From Myripristis murdjan (Eukaryota > Chordata > Actinopteri > Holocentriformes > Holocentridae), in contig NC_043983.1 in NCBI RefSeq assembly GCF_902150065.1, forward strand, positions 16,561,821-16,625,820: a stretch of 64,000 nt of DNA, in the 5' to 3' direction. Below the pieces are notes generated by a model. The model worked only from the letters and a program-made list of their open reading frames with translations. It made no database searches and was not told where the DNA came from. The position numbers and the translations under genes are program-made. Position 1 is the stretch's first letter, and each line of letters opens with the position of its first letter. Positions 30,183 through 46,976 of this stretch are shown piece by piece.

Positions 30183-32150
30183 CATAATCAGAGATTATTT
30201 CATGCTTCACTTCTTTCTAGCTGGAAGCAGAAGATTTATGAAGGCACCAAACAGCAGTAACCTGCACACTGTTAGGACTTTTGATTGTAAAACTGTTGGA
30301 CTTCATCCCTTTCTCATAAAGCATGAGGTTACAATTGTTTGGCCAGAGGTGATCTTGTGCTAACAGCACACCTGTATTCTACTATAAAAGGACTGTTTCT
30401 CGCTAATTATTGGAACTGAGGCCAAAGAGTACAAGTTATACTCACCATTGGGCTATGTACTGTTTTAATCCCTCTCTCAGGTGCTTTCCCAGTTTGTGTA
30501 TTTCAGGTTTTTGTTTTGTTTTATTCAACTTGGCGGTGAGAATCTCATGTCAGTTATGTTTTGTTTTCGCACGATGACATGTTAAGAAGAAAAAACCCTC
30601 CCTGCTGTGGAATGCATGTTGGCCACATCTTGCCATACCATCTTTGGACTGAAACTGTTAAACTACACCTGCTTCCCCATGTAGACTGTGGCAGTAAGGA
30701 TTCTGAAACTCCTCTTTCTCATGCCTGTCTATTTGTGCAATCTGGACTGATGAAGATACTTAGAGCCACATGTGCCTTACTTAGACTGGATGAGGTGATG
30801 TTCCTGGCAAAAACAATGCAATTATACCACCCACTTCATTTCTTGTCTTCTCTGAGTGCTGTCAGCTGGCCTAATTGTGTTATATTAACTTAAAATAGCC
30901 AGTTTAGCCATTTGACCGTTTTGTTAGTAAATATAAAAGCTATATTTGAACATAATCTTATTGGGCATTTTTGCATTGATATATAGGTTTTGCAACTCTT
31001 TTTCCAAATAATGGGTTATAGCAGATACTGTACCTTTGTGAATGCTGAATGTAAATTAATTAGAATCTCCATTCACATTTTCCCCAAGGTCAGAGCTCAT
31101 GAGGTTTTTTTTTTTTTTTTTTAGGGGAGTGGGTTTGTACCTGATCTTTGGACATGTCTGATCTCTTGTTGTTTTTTTGTATTAAAGAACATCCTGTATT
31201 CTGTTGTCTATTTCGTTTTAAAGCTGCAGTAACCAATTTCTGACCACAAGAGGGTGTTGAGAGCTAGAGTTCAGTTTGCCAACAGTCAGATCTTTTTCCA
31301 GGTTCATGGCAGCTTGGTTGTATGAAACCCAAAGTTAAAGCAAATGAAAAGTGTTTTCCAGATGGAAATTAAGAATATGTTTCACTCATTTTGTCTCTTA
31401 ACCTCCAGTTTGAAAATGTGGTGAAGCTGCAGACTCTCAGCTACAAGGTAAACAGCTTTGAATGAACTTTTTCCTGCAGCAGCAGAGGCACTTATGCAAT
31501 TGCTACCTTTGACTGTAGCATGTGCAGTTTCAGAAAAACTTTGAATGAAGCTGAAGTAGTGCGCGGGTGAAGCAGATGGCAGAGGAGCTCATTCAAGCCA
31601 ATCAGGAGCCAATTCAGAGCTAAACTAGTAAATAACAGGCTGGCTGTAAAACAACACAATGACTCTCACATTGCAATTGGTCATTTTGCTGTTAAAATAG
31701 CATATAATATTGCTTAATATAGCTTCACATTATTAAATTACCCATTAATTTAAAATTTCCTCCACGTGCAACCAAGAACTGTTTAATTCCAGCTTAACAC
31801 TGAATACCTCACATCTCATAAGCTTATTTTTTTCCTTATCAGCAATGTTTTTAAGTTCTTAATATAGACACAACTTTAAGGTGAGAGTGAGACAATAGTT
31901 CACTGTCAACTATTCACTGACTCCTACCTAATGCCGGAGGATTGTTGCATATATGATAGGAAGCTGGAGAAGATGCAGTGGGCCCTTCAGGTTTTGCTTT
32001 TTTAATGTCAAACTTAGCTTGACACCATATTTATAAATAAAGATTTCTCAAATAATGACACGTGTTAAAATAATTAAAGTATAACCTACCAAAATTACAA
32101 AGATTGTGTACATGTAACATCAACAGCAGGAGTTAAATGGTTGGTTTTTT
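30183..32150. other. Gene-poor intergenic interval
   Basis: No coding exon recognised. A CTCF-like CCACAAGAGGGTG lies at 31244-31256, and poly-T occurs near 31108-31123. Short open frames such as 30561-30893 have no support. Confidence 0.5.
31244..31256 (+). promoter_or_regulatory. CTCF-like motif
   Basis: CCACAAGAGGGTG resembles the CTCF core. It lies between the plus-strand tmem205 and the 3' end of the minus-strand slc35d1, i.e. between convergent genes. Confidence 0.25.
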
Positions 32151-32156
32151 TTTATT
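32151..32156 (-). promoter_or_regulatory. Candidate slc35d1 polyadenylation signal
   Basis: AATAAA on the minus strand about 1.46 kb after the slc35d1 stop. The interval 32157-33614 has no other coding signal and could be a long 3' UTR. Nearer signals may be used instead. Confidence 0.35.
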
Positions 32157-33614
32157 CATGTAAAAAATATGTTCTGCCTCTGTCTCATGTTATTCTTTTC
32201 CATCTACTGTCCATGTTACTTTGCTTAAAATGACATCAGCAGCAACAATTCACAAATTACTCCACTTACATTATGAATATTAGTTTCAACAAAAAAATAA
32301 ATATAAAAAGGTACAAAGCACACCCATCCGATAACTTTGGGTGAACATGTAGATAAAAATGTAAAAATGTCAATACTCATACCTGACTATTTAGGGATAA
32401 AGTAACTGCGCTGAAATCGTAACTCTTAAAAAAATAATAAAACAAACAAACCTGAAACATACATTTCTTGAAAATACATAAACCTCAATCTCTCGACAAC
32501 GACTGTAACTTGAGGTGAAGCATTTCCACCCTTTTACCATTGCTACCTTGGAAACAGTTGAAAGTGCAATAATAACATTGTCTCAAAGAACAAGTGGATC
32601 CTGTTGCACAAACAGACAAACCGTAACGACTGCTTGTTGCCTCTGCATAGAGAAGAAACCAGTTCCAGCCTGTGATAGGAACCACAGCAAACATTCTGTA
32701 ATACTGAGTGAACACAATGTAAACCGTTAATTATGGATCAGACCCCTAAAAACAGACGGCAAATACATTTAAAGCCACAATCCTTAATTTGAACTGGCAG
32801 CCCACTGTCCCACCCACTTTGGTTGTTTAAAGGATGAGGTTGCAGAGAACTGTAATCATCATCCGTTTGTAATATATTTAAAACAGCGTACACACAAAAT
32901 GAAAAGCAACATAATAGAGGAGTGTAACAATAGATTACAGCTACTGATGGGGCCAGATCATCCCACTTTGCTTAGAAGGCATTCAAAAGTTACATTCTGT
33001 GTAAACAGCACATTGGATAGGATCTACTGTGTAGAAAAGGTAAGGATTGTGCCTTTAAATTACTATAATTCTTAATACTTGCAGGCGACTGAAGTGAGCA
33101 AAGCACACCTGTACTTGAAATGACTGAAAAATCCAGTTTTCACTCCTGTTTACAGAAAGCACTCTTTGCTCAACATTCAACCTCAAAGGTTCAGCTGACC
33201 TGAATATCAGGAATGTCCATTCCCATGATAATGTTGTATTATAAATAATATTGGTTCCATGTCTCCCTTCTTAGCGCTACTCACAAATACAGTAAATCCA
33301 AAGATTAAAAATACACATAATATCAACCAATTTTACAGGACTAAATCAAGTTAAAAAAAGAAAAAAGGCCCACTTTTTAGTTCAGGCCCATGTTCCCTCT
33401 GGAGGGTTTCATAACCATGGCAGTCGGGAGGAGAGTCTCAGAGGTTCAGGGGACTGTGAGGCTCCACCTCCATATACAGACAGACAGGAAATCACCAAGA
33501 CACTATTCCAGTGAATTCCTAGTCTCTGCCACAGACATGCTCAATAAATATAAGCAGTACCAAAAATAGACTGTTCTCTTATTCATCAGCATAAAAAGAA
33601 ATCCAGTGTCTCTG

Positions 33615-38701
<5,087 letters not shown>

Positions 38702-39050
38702 CCCCGACGAGTACTCATTCCTCCCTCTCTGCCTCTTCTTCCCCTGCCATCACATCGCTCCTCGCGTACCGTTGAAAGGCAACGTTGACTGACGTTTCAC
38801 AACTTCCGCCTCGACGGGCGAAGAGGGCTGCATCCCCATCTAGCGCGGCCCCTTATGAAACAACAGCAACAGGGCGCAATGCAAAGCTGGTCAGCATTAA
38901 CCCCCATGTTACACTCAAACCTACAGAGTTTCTTTTTAATCAATTGCCCCCTCACACAAAATGTCATATTTACTATCAGTGGTTCTCTCACTTTTACAGG
39001 TGTGGTTATGTGAGGTGAGGGCCATAAAGCAGAGGCAAAGTTTTTTGACG
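38702..39050. other. slc35d1 upstream region
   Basis: Short interval with the slc35d1 start region and CpG-containing sequence to about 38890, including GCTAGATGGGG (minus strand, near 38840) that weakly resembles a CTCF core. No other gene. Confidence 0.4.
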
Positions 39051-39343
39051 ATTATAAATGGCATGTTCTAGTTCCTCAGTGTCATCCAAAATATTTAAAA
39101 TAAATATGTGATATATGGTGATATTTTCTTTATGTTTTATATAGTAAAAAGACCCCAAAGAAACTAATGCATACAAAATGTGTACAGGACATTGAAAACA
39201 TCCTCAGGTTAGTTTTATGTTTGTCCACTTGTCCCCATGGAATTAGGAAAAGTCAGGAAATATGAAGAAAAAAGGTATCTTAATCATGTATTTACAGGCA
39301 CAGAATGGGGTCAAACTGACCCCAAAGATAATAGGAGGGTTAA
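39050..39343. mobile_element. Possible piggyBac-type MITE relic
   Basis: The right end is GGAGGGTTAA, with TTAA at 39340-39343 preceded by the inner palindrome GGGGTCAAACTGACCCC (39307-39323). Both features are typical of common fish TTAA-target MITEs. No matching left end was recognised, so the left limit is a guess. Confidence 0.3.
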
Positions 39344-39404
39344 ATGAAGCATACAACAACGTGTTTACATATGTAATTCCAAGAGGATGCACTGTCAAGT
39401 CATA

Positions 39405-42400
39405 TTAGGGCAAACTGTCCGCAGTTGGGATGTTTATGACTTGCTCCTGGTTAAAGGGACTATTTGTTGCTCGTTGTGAACGATCTTCCACAGCTCCAAA
39501 AGAGACAGAGTGTGACTGGGGCTCCTTGTTGGGCTGTCGCTTGGAGGAAACAACCTGTGTCATGTTCCTCATGTTGTTTGCCTGGTGCCTGGAGATGAAC
39601 AGGAAGTTCCTTTTGTTTCTCTGGCTGTTGGTTGGCCCTCTGTGAATGTTATTACAGGTGGACAGAGTGAGAGTCTTCTTTGATAGAGTCAGTAGGGGTC
39701 TAAACGATTCTTTTGTGCTGACAGGAGTGTCAGCTTTATTTGGGTTCAATCCATTTACCACTGGCCCCACTGCTTTGGAGGAGCCCTGCCTCTGTGTGGG
39801 GGTCGCTAGTGTCCATATGCTGGTGGCCTTTGGGAGTTCACAAGGGGACTTAGCACTAGGGGGTGGAGTGGTTGGGGGGGCTGACAGGTTCTTGTGACTC
39901 CCTGATCCAAGGTCTGTGTCTTTAGCAGTGGTTCTCTCAGAGGGGAGAACTTTGAAGCTCACAGTGTGTGTCTGACAAATCTTGTTCTGCAAGGCCTCAG
40001 CCTCCAGCCTCTTTGCCTTCTCTCTCTCTCTCCGCTTCCTCACTATGGCCTCAGCCTGGAGCGACTCGGTGATGTGCACGATGGCAGTGTGGATAGTCCT
40101 GCTGGTGGGGCGCTGAGACGAGCTGAGGGTGTGGAAGCCTGATGAACTGAATGGTCTGTGCATGTATTCATCTTTGCCGCACAACACTGGGTATGTCTCA
40201 CTGACGATCTGTGGAAAAACATACAACTGTTACACTGGAGTGGTGTCCTGGTCAAGGTCAGCAAGAGTTGTGATAAAATAGCACTGCACCACCTCTGAAT
40301 TAACAAGAGCTTGCCAGCATTTATCCATAAAAAAATGTACATTTTCCTAAACATGACAATTAGTTAGTCCTAGGCAGAGTACCTTTTTCCTTTGCTTTCC
40401 AAAATAACTCTTGGATATTTTGTCATGTGCATAAGTTATATGCACAAGAGTTGTGCCTAAATGTGTATTTATATTTACACTATAGGGGAAGCACAATAAA
40501 CAAAATAGTACATTGCAATGATTTTTTTAATCATGATAATGCAACCCTAAGCAACCACATGTACACATCTAATCATCCTAATTTCAGCACATTTTGTCAC
40601 AGTATCTTAAGAGAGACCTCTTCTGTAATCTAACAAGTAATGCTGCTGTAATCTTATAGTAAGCAGAATGAAGACAGTCCAGATGAGCATGAACTAACTT
40701 TATTTCTTAAAAGTATAATAATATCCAAACTGAACTCACTGGAAGTGGGGTGTAGGCTGACAGAGACCGGGGGGTTAGTATTTTTGCTCCTTTTCTCTCC
40801 AGCTCATCTAAAAAACTTAGAGGCGCTAATTCATTTGAGGCCTCATCCTCTCTCTCCACATCAATCGCTGAAAACTCCTCATTTCTAAAAGAAAAAACAT
40901 GAACGTTTATGGAGACATAAACCAATCACAGGCTCTGATCAACCATTTAAAAACCAGGCTGGCTTGCCTTATTGAGCGGCTGGTGCACACACGTACAACA
41001 TTCCCATGATCCAGCTGCTGGCATACCACCTTGCCCACTGACTTTGGCACAGTAAACTGCTCCTCCTCATCCTCTGTGGAGACATGAACACAATTTCAGT
41101 TCAGACCAACATCAGACTAAGGAATACTGTACCTTAGTAACTGATTGTGTAACACAGAAAGGCCTGATTGTTCCTTAAACAACCTGTTTGGTGTGTTACC
41201 TGTGAAGGCGGTGAGTGACGTGTCCCGAGCAGACAGGGAAGAGCACCAGTTCGACGTGTCTGTGTGGCTCAATGTGCCGCCCACCAGGGCCCTGCTCCTC
41301 TCTAGGCCCAGTCCCTGTAACTGTGCTCTCTCCGGCTTGAAGAATAAACACAAGATACAACATAAGCACAGCACAAAGAGACACACATCCATCTGTAACT
41401 GTGGTTGGACACCTGGGGATGTGAATGAGCATTTTACCAAAAATCCCAATCTTGTGCTATGTTCAGTGCACAGTCATTGATGTTGTTGTAGTTTTTTTCT
41501 TTCCTCTTCTTGATACACTTCCTAGTCACTATTCCTTTTTTTCTTATTCATGATGTTCTTGTTATGGTCATTGCATTAATCTTTATATTTGTTATTCTAA
41601 TGCATAATCTAAAAAAAATACTAAACTCAAACTCAAATCTAATAAAGCTACTACATCCTACCATTAAACATTAATTTAAATGTTATTTTCCTCAGAATGG
41701 TGACTTGGAAAAAGAAGAGTGTTGAAGCCTATGGTAAGTTAGGTCAAACCAGGCCTACAGGAGGAGCTACTTCTTCCAAGTAAACTTAATTTCACTAATT
41801 TGCACTCCTTAAAGAAGGATGTGTGAACCCTACACCAGTGTGTGTGTGCATTGTATATGTGCAATCATTTTTGTGTATTTACCTCTCTTGACCACGTTTG
41901 TCTCTGCGGCAAATATGTTGTGGGCTTGGACGATTTCTTTTTAATTGTGACTACTGCAAAGCCATTGGAATCTCTCTCTTGGCCTGTGAAAACAGTCATG
42001 TTGAATGATGCCAGTCAGTTTTGGTTAAAAAAGCTGCCTATACATATACGTGTTTGCACAGCACCCACCCGAAATACTGCAAACTAAAACATGTTTTCTG
42101 TATGATAGAGAAATATAAACTAGGAGATCAAGAGAAAATAATCAATAAAGGTCATCAATGGAAAATTTACTTCTTCTTTTTTTTTTTTAATTTACAAAAT
42201 GTACTAAAAGAAGTGCTAAGAGGTCAGAGCAAAGTTGTTCTGTAGTCTGTTTTGTTTCCAAGACACTGAGAAACCATTTGGCACATAGAACACTCCTCTA
42301 GGTAACTACAGTTTTTAAATATACTCAGGGGCAGCTGATATTCTGTGAAAACAGCAACCAGAAATCAAACCAAGCAATGAGAGATGTTTTAGCTTGTATG

Positions 42401-42588
42401 AGTGCAAATAATTACAGTTAGATCCATTCTGTGAGTTCTGACACACCTTTGACTGAGGTAGTCCTTAAAGCCAGATCTTGTGGGCTGGTAAAGGGCCGGA
42501 GAGTTACTTTGCTATTCTTGGCTGTATACTCTGATCTGCAGGTGGCAGCTTCTTTTTTGACTTTCACAGACTTGGATGATCTCATCAT
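39405..42588 (-). CDS. Unrecognised 477-aa protein with a basic coiled-coil segment
   Basis: I do not recognise this gene. Six coding exons join in phase: 42447-42588, 41883-41983, 41200-41335, 40968-41073, 40740-40884 and 39405-40208, giving 477 aa from MMRSSKSVKVKK to NIPTADSLP. The fourth intron (40885-40967) uses a GC donor (AAG|GCAAGC), and phase agreement requires it. The protein is hydrophilic, rich in Ser, Thr, Pro and Lys, and has no signal peptide or membrane segment. An Arg/Glu/Lys-rich helix is predicted at about residues 256-290 (AIVRKRREREKAKRLEAEAL). A non-coding first exon probably ends at about 43449, just downstream of an RFX X-box. Human C1orf141, of unknown function, lies next to SLC35D1 and has a similar length, so it is a candidate orthologue by position only. 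I could not align the two. Confidence 0.7.
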
Positions 42589-42599
42589 AAGGCATCTGG

Positions 42600-43449
42600 A
42601 AAAGGCACAGATATACGCTGACTTTTAGGAACACTAAAAATGCTTGTAATGTCCCTTCTTTGTCCTTCAAGCATTATCCAACAGAGAAGTAAGTGGGCCA
42701 AGTCCACATCTTGCACTGTATAATAACAGTGCCTTATTTTGTGATTCAGCTCTTGTTCAACGCTGATTATTTCACTGTGGCTTTTCTGTTCAGAGATAGT
42801 GGCTCTTCTGGCTCTGGAGGAGTCACAGCCTCGGCCACCACAGTCCATGTTAGGGACAGGCTTGACTCATGGCAGGGGAAAAGCAGACTCCAGGAAGCTG
42901 AGTGAGAAGCCGTTTTCTGAGGGAAATCATTGTTTGTTATAGTATGAGCAGAAAGGATTATACCTCGTATAGAGTTTGATTATACACGCGTTTTTCGAGG
43001 ACATCTTTGTGAAGTGAACTGAAGTGAAATGCCTGGTTTTCATCTCACGACAAATTCTGTAACTTTAATGCCTTTGTGCTGCTGGGTAACCAAACAAATA
43101 ACACTAAAATTAGCTAGCTAACATTAATACATTCTTAATTATCGTAAATTAAATGGAATGAGCCAGGGTAACGTTTTTCTTACATTTATTACAAGGCTGG
43201 TAACGTTAACCTGCGGCTTGTACTAATGCTAACTGTTGTCATTGTGCTAAACTGACTCGCGTTATCATTGTTGTTGTTGTCTGTTGCCAAGTTGTTTGAA
43301 GTAATTAGGCCTACCTTCAGTGTTGAGCAGCCGTGCATTTTGAAGTTAACCACAAGTTACAATGGCTACCAAAGGTCCAACATACTTCAGCTGAGTCAAA
43401 CTGACCTTTTACTGACCTAACATTACACTGCCTATCTGCCTCACTCACC
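42600..43449. other. First intron of the 477-aa gene
   Basis: Read as the intron between the non-coding first exon and the start-codon exon. It contains an open minus-strand frame (42585-42848) that cannot be joined in phase, and TAACGTTA-type palindromic words near 43201. Confidence 0.4.
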
Positions 43450-43537
43450 AGTGTTGACACTGGGCTGGCCAACAACACCGCACCGCTCCCGAGAGAACTT
43501 AGCGCTGTGCGGTTAACGCTTATGTTGCCATAGCAAC
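43450..43537 (-). promoter_or_regulatory. Promoter with RFX X-box and non-coding first exon of the 477-aa gene
   Basis: GTTGCCATAGCAAC at 43524-43537 is a full X-box palindrome (GTTRCC-NN-RGYAAC), the binding site of RFX factors that drive ciliary genes. On the minus strand it is followed within about 75 bases by a strong donor (CACTG|GTGAGTGAG, exon end near 43450), so it sits where the core promoter should be. Confidence 0.55.
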
Positions 43538-44467
43538 ACCGCAGCATACGCATAACTTAAAACATGAAAAATAATCAATCATAATAAAAAAAAGATAACA
43601 GAAGGATACTCTTCTAACTTTTCTTTAAATAATATCTATAAGTGAGAGCATAATTGTCAGCCGTTTATATAAAATGTTAATGAAATAAAGCTGTTGTCAT
43701 GGTCACAAGCTGCTGGAGTATGTATGCCACAAAATAGACTGCAGTTAGGTTTCGACCACAAGATGGAGCCAAAACATCAGAGACGCTGAGAAACTATCTG
43801 TGGCGCTTTGATGGGGGAATTAAACAGTAGCGCTAATCCTTTCTGCATTTTCTTGAATTACCAGCGATTTAACCTTTGGGGAAGCAAGAAAGGGATATGA
43901 TGGAAATATTTACAGTAGTTTATCTTGATCTTTCCTGAACTCTCTAAGTTGCCATAAGCTACCGCAAATATTGTTCTGTTGAACAATATTAAGTTTTCAC
44001 TATCAAATCAGACATAGTAAAATCCCCAAAATGTACTTTATAAACATGGATCCACCGGAGATATGTGATCATTTGCATCACTGTTATTCAAAAGCATCAT
44101 TTTATCGGCTTGTTAGATCATATAATTATAGTCATCAACATAATGGAACAAAGAGCATGGATTCTATATTCATTAGGATGAGGATATACATGATGAAGGA
44201 TTTCATATAAATATATGACTACTAGTTGAGGTGCAGCACTTTGCCCTCCAAACAAAGTCGCACTCCTGACATGACCTTGAAAAGGCCTGTGTGTATTTTG
44301 GCAGGTGGTTGTGGGACAAAAACCTGATGTTTCTCTGATAAGAAAAGTGTCTCTGCATGCGCCACGTTGTCATATACAAAGTACAGTCATGGGTTAAGCG
44401 CTCACCCCTTCATTCATTCATGCTCCAATGAGCAGAGCAGCAAGGCTTAACACCTGATCCGAGCACC
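43538..44467. other. Interval between divergent 477-aa gene and aqp12
   Basis: AT-rich, no additional gene. A CTCF-like CCACAAGATGGAG lies at 43756-43768, between the two divergent promoters. A TATA-like CATATACAAA about 95 bases before the aqp12 start may be its core promoter. Confidence 0.4.
43756..43768 (+). promoter_or_regulatory. CTCF-like motif between divergent promoters
   Basis: CCACAAGATGGAG matches most of the CTCF core. It lies between the minus-strand orphan gene and the plus-strand aqp12. Motif match only. Confidence 0.3.
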
Positions 44468-45786
44468 ATGTCTGGACTGAATGCATCTCTTGGATATTTC
44501 CTGGCTGTAGTGACTTTTGGAGCCGCAGTTAGAGCACTCCTTGCGAAATGGCCACGTTTCAGCTTCATAATGGAGTTTGCTTCTTCTTTCATGCTGGTGG
44601 CATGCTGGCTGGAGGTGCAGACCATTGTGGAGGTGGGCCAGTGGGCTGGGGGCTTGGGTCCTGATGTCACTGTAACCATCCTGTTTGTGGTACTGCTGAC
44701 CCATGGTGTGATCTGTGGCAGAGCCTCAGGGAATCCTGCTTTGATCCTACGAAATTTCCTGCAGCTAGAGACCTCCACCCTTCTCACTCTCCTAGCTGTT
44801 GCATCCCAGTTCCTTGGAGCCCACCTTGCCCTTGTGGTTGCGGTTTACTACTGGGGCCTGGAGCTCACAGACATGCATATGATCAAGAACCTGATGGCTC
44901 GAGAGTGCAGCACATCCCTCCTGGTTTCTTTGCTGCAGGGATTTTTTACTGAGTCTGTGTGTGCGTTTGTTTTTCACCTACTCCACCTTAACCTTCGTCG
45001 TAGATCTGCCCTCATCCAGGTGCCCGTCATTGCTATCTTGTTAACTTTCCTGTCCTCTGCAGGTAAGTTTCCCATGAACCGGGACTCAGCCGTGGTAGCA
45101 ATAATAGAAATTGTGCTAATTTTTCTATCTAGACTTCATAAAGGATACAAAGATGCAAACATATAGCTCTGCTGAGCTTTTTCACAATAAGAGCACCTCT
45201 GTTCTTTAGATGTTTTCTTTGTGCACCTTATTTTTTTGACCAATAAACATCTTTTTCTTATTTAAATAAGACAACAGTATCATGAAACAAACTATATTTT
45301 TTATGCATCACTTCTGGCAACTCCACACTGTATAGGTACAGAACTTGTGTCAATTTCACACTGTCCCATGTTTCTTTAAAAAAAAAAAAAAAAAAAAAAT
45401 CATCAAGAGGGTCTAACACATTATTTTTCAAATTTCCAGCCAGTGGCTACACGTCAGCTTACTTGAATCCATCCCTGGCCTACGGTGTTACCTTCCACTG
45501 TCCTGGGTTCACCTTCACAGAGTATGCAGTAGTTTATTGGCTTGGACCTCTCACAGGTAAAGTACATCAGCATACAGTAAATACCATATTGATGTGCATC
45601 AACTATGAAATTGTTTAATGTAAACAAACCAGTAACGTGAAAACAACTTATTTTCTAGGCATGACTCTGGCCCTCTTCTTGTATATGGGCCATATTCCCA
45701 GGATTTTTGCCAAGAACCTTCTATATTTTCAGAAGACGCGCTTCCGAGTGCCAAAGGGGAACCAAGCAGAGAAAAAGAAAATGTGA
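44468..45786 (+). CDS. aqp12: Aquaporin 12 (unorthodox, intracellular-type aquaporin)
   Basis: Exons 44468-45062, 45440-45556 and 45659-45786 join in phase to give 279 aa, against 295 in human AQP12A. The N terminus MSGLNASLGYF mirrors human MAGLNVSLSFF. Other shared blocks are GQWAGGLGPDVTVT, WGLELTDMHMIKNLMA, VYWLGPLTGM and a C-terminal NLLYFQKTRFRVPKG. Six hydrophobic segments and two half-helix loops are visible. The first loop has NPA (residues 89-91). The second, at the exon 2 start, has NPS (208-210: SAYLNPSLAYG). Mammalian AQP12 is expressed in pancreatic acinar cells on intracellular membranes. Water transport by this subfamily is uncertain. The tail ends KKKM after a lysine-rich stretch. 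AATAAA at 45854 is a likely polyadenylation signal. Confidence 0.94.
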
Positions 45787-45853
45787 GAGCGAAAAAAAAA
45801 AGACCCCCAAAAAAAAAAAAAAAAACAACTTTTTTTTAATGTATCCTCTGGGA

Positions 45854-45859
45854 AATAAA
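45854..45859 (+). promoter_or_regulatory. Candidate aqp12 polyadenylation signal
   Basis: AATAAA lies about 70 bases after the stop codon, giving a very short 3' UTR. Confidence 0.6.
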
Positions 45860-46976
45860 TACTTGAAACTGATGAAAATCCAATGGGCCTAGAATCGTTC
45901 ATTCATGGTAAAATACAGACCTGTGCGCACATAAAATGTAAAATAATTTAACATAAAAAGGCTTGACAAAACTGTGTCAACTCGATTCTTGCCAGTTGTT
46001 TTCAGTAAAACTGTGCTCTATGACTTCTGAGTGTTATATTTAGCAAAAGATTATTTGATTCAACAGCAAGATAAACTTAAATTAAACTGTTCCATGAAGT
46101 TCCGCCTATATTGAAATCACACCAGCATCCATTTAAGCCTCCAGCACTGACAAAAAGGAAAATAATGGGAGCAGATGGTAATGGTACAAAGTGGTGGAGG
46201 AGTGTGTCTTATGATAACCCCAAAAAACAAACAAACAAACAAATAAAAAACACTCCTCAATCACTAAGACAGACCCACAATTCAGCAAAGCATCTGCTCT
46301 CCAGATTCACAGTCACAATGAGCTGTCAAACTTGTCACTGAGTTTGTGTATAAATAGCAGCCACAGATACAGCAGAAGTTACAAATACATCTATAAAACC
46401 ACTTGTCAGTTAAAGCCACACAAAAATTGACAAGAGCAGAAGTGTCACGTCGCTACAGCCTTTAAATAAATCAGTTTGGTCTGGTGTCAAAAGCTTGAGC
46501 ACTCTGAAAATGCAGCTTTAATATTATGCAAAGGGCAACCCTGATACATACTAGCAAGGGTTGTGAAGTAATAAATTTTAGAACTACATTTTGTCAAACA
46601 TCTCATAAAATTGTACTTTTGGTTTTATAATCACTGTGAAAAAAGTTAATAAAATGTGATGCAAATAGTGTAATATCTTTTCATACATTTCTAACCCTGG
46701 TGTGTTTTGTTTCTCAGTGGCTGTGGCTGTCATTTATCTACAAACTCTGCCTATTTGATTTCTTACATAAGATCACCTTAGATGCTATAGAGACAAAACC
46801 TAAATAGTGGATATAGTACCTAACCAGACAACTTAACAAGACCTTCAGCTTCAGACTTTCAGCTACCCAGTCCCCTGACTGGGTAGCTCAGTGTTAACAT
46901 GTTACACTCCGAACCTACCAACCAAGTCATGTCAAAACTGAGAAACACCTGGTCTTCATGTTATGGGAACCTGGAG
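45860..46976. other. Intergenic between convergent aqp12 and rpp21
   Basis: No gene seen. It contains an AAAC tandem near 46219-46242 and a perfect short hairpin at 46865-46888 (CTACCCAG, four-base-scale loop, CTGGGTAG). The 3' UTR of rpp21 must lie in its upper part. Confidence 0.45.

Noticed and set aside
42585-42848. 87-aa minus-strand frame MDCGGRGCDSS as first exon of the orphan gene
   Set aside because: It cannot be joined in phase to the next exon. The MMRSSK start in the exon ending at 42447 is simpler.
44410-44787. 125-aa frame antisense to aqp12
   Set aside because: Shadow of the aquaporin exon. No family resemblance and no independent splice signals.
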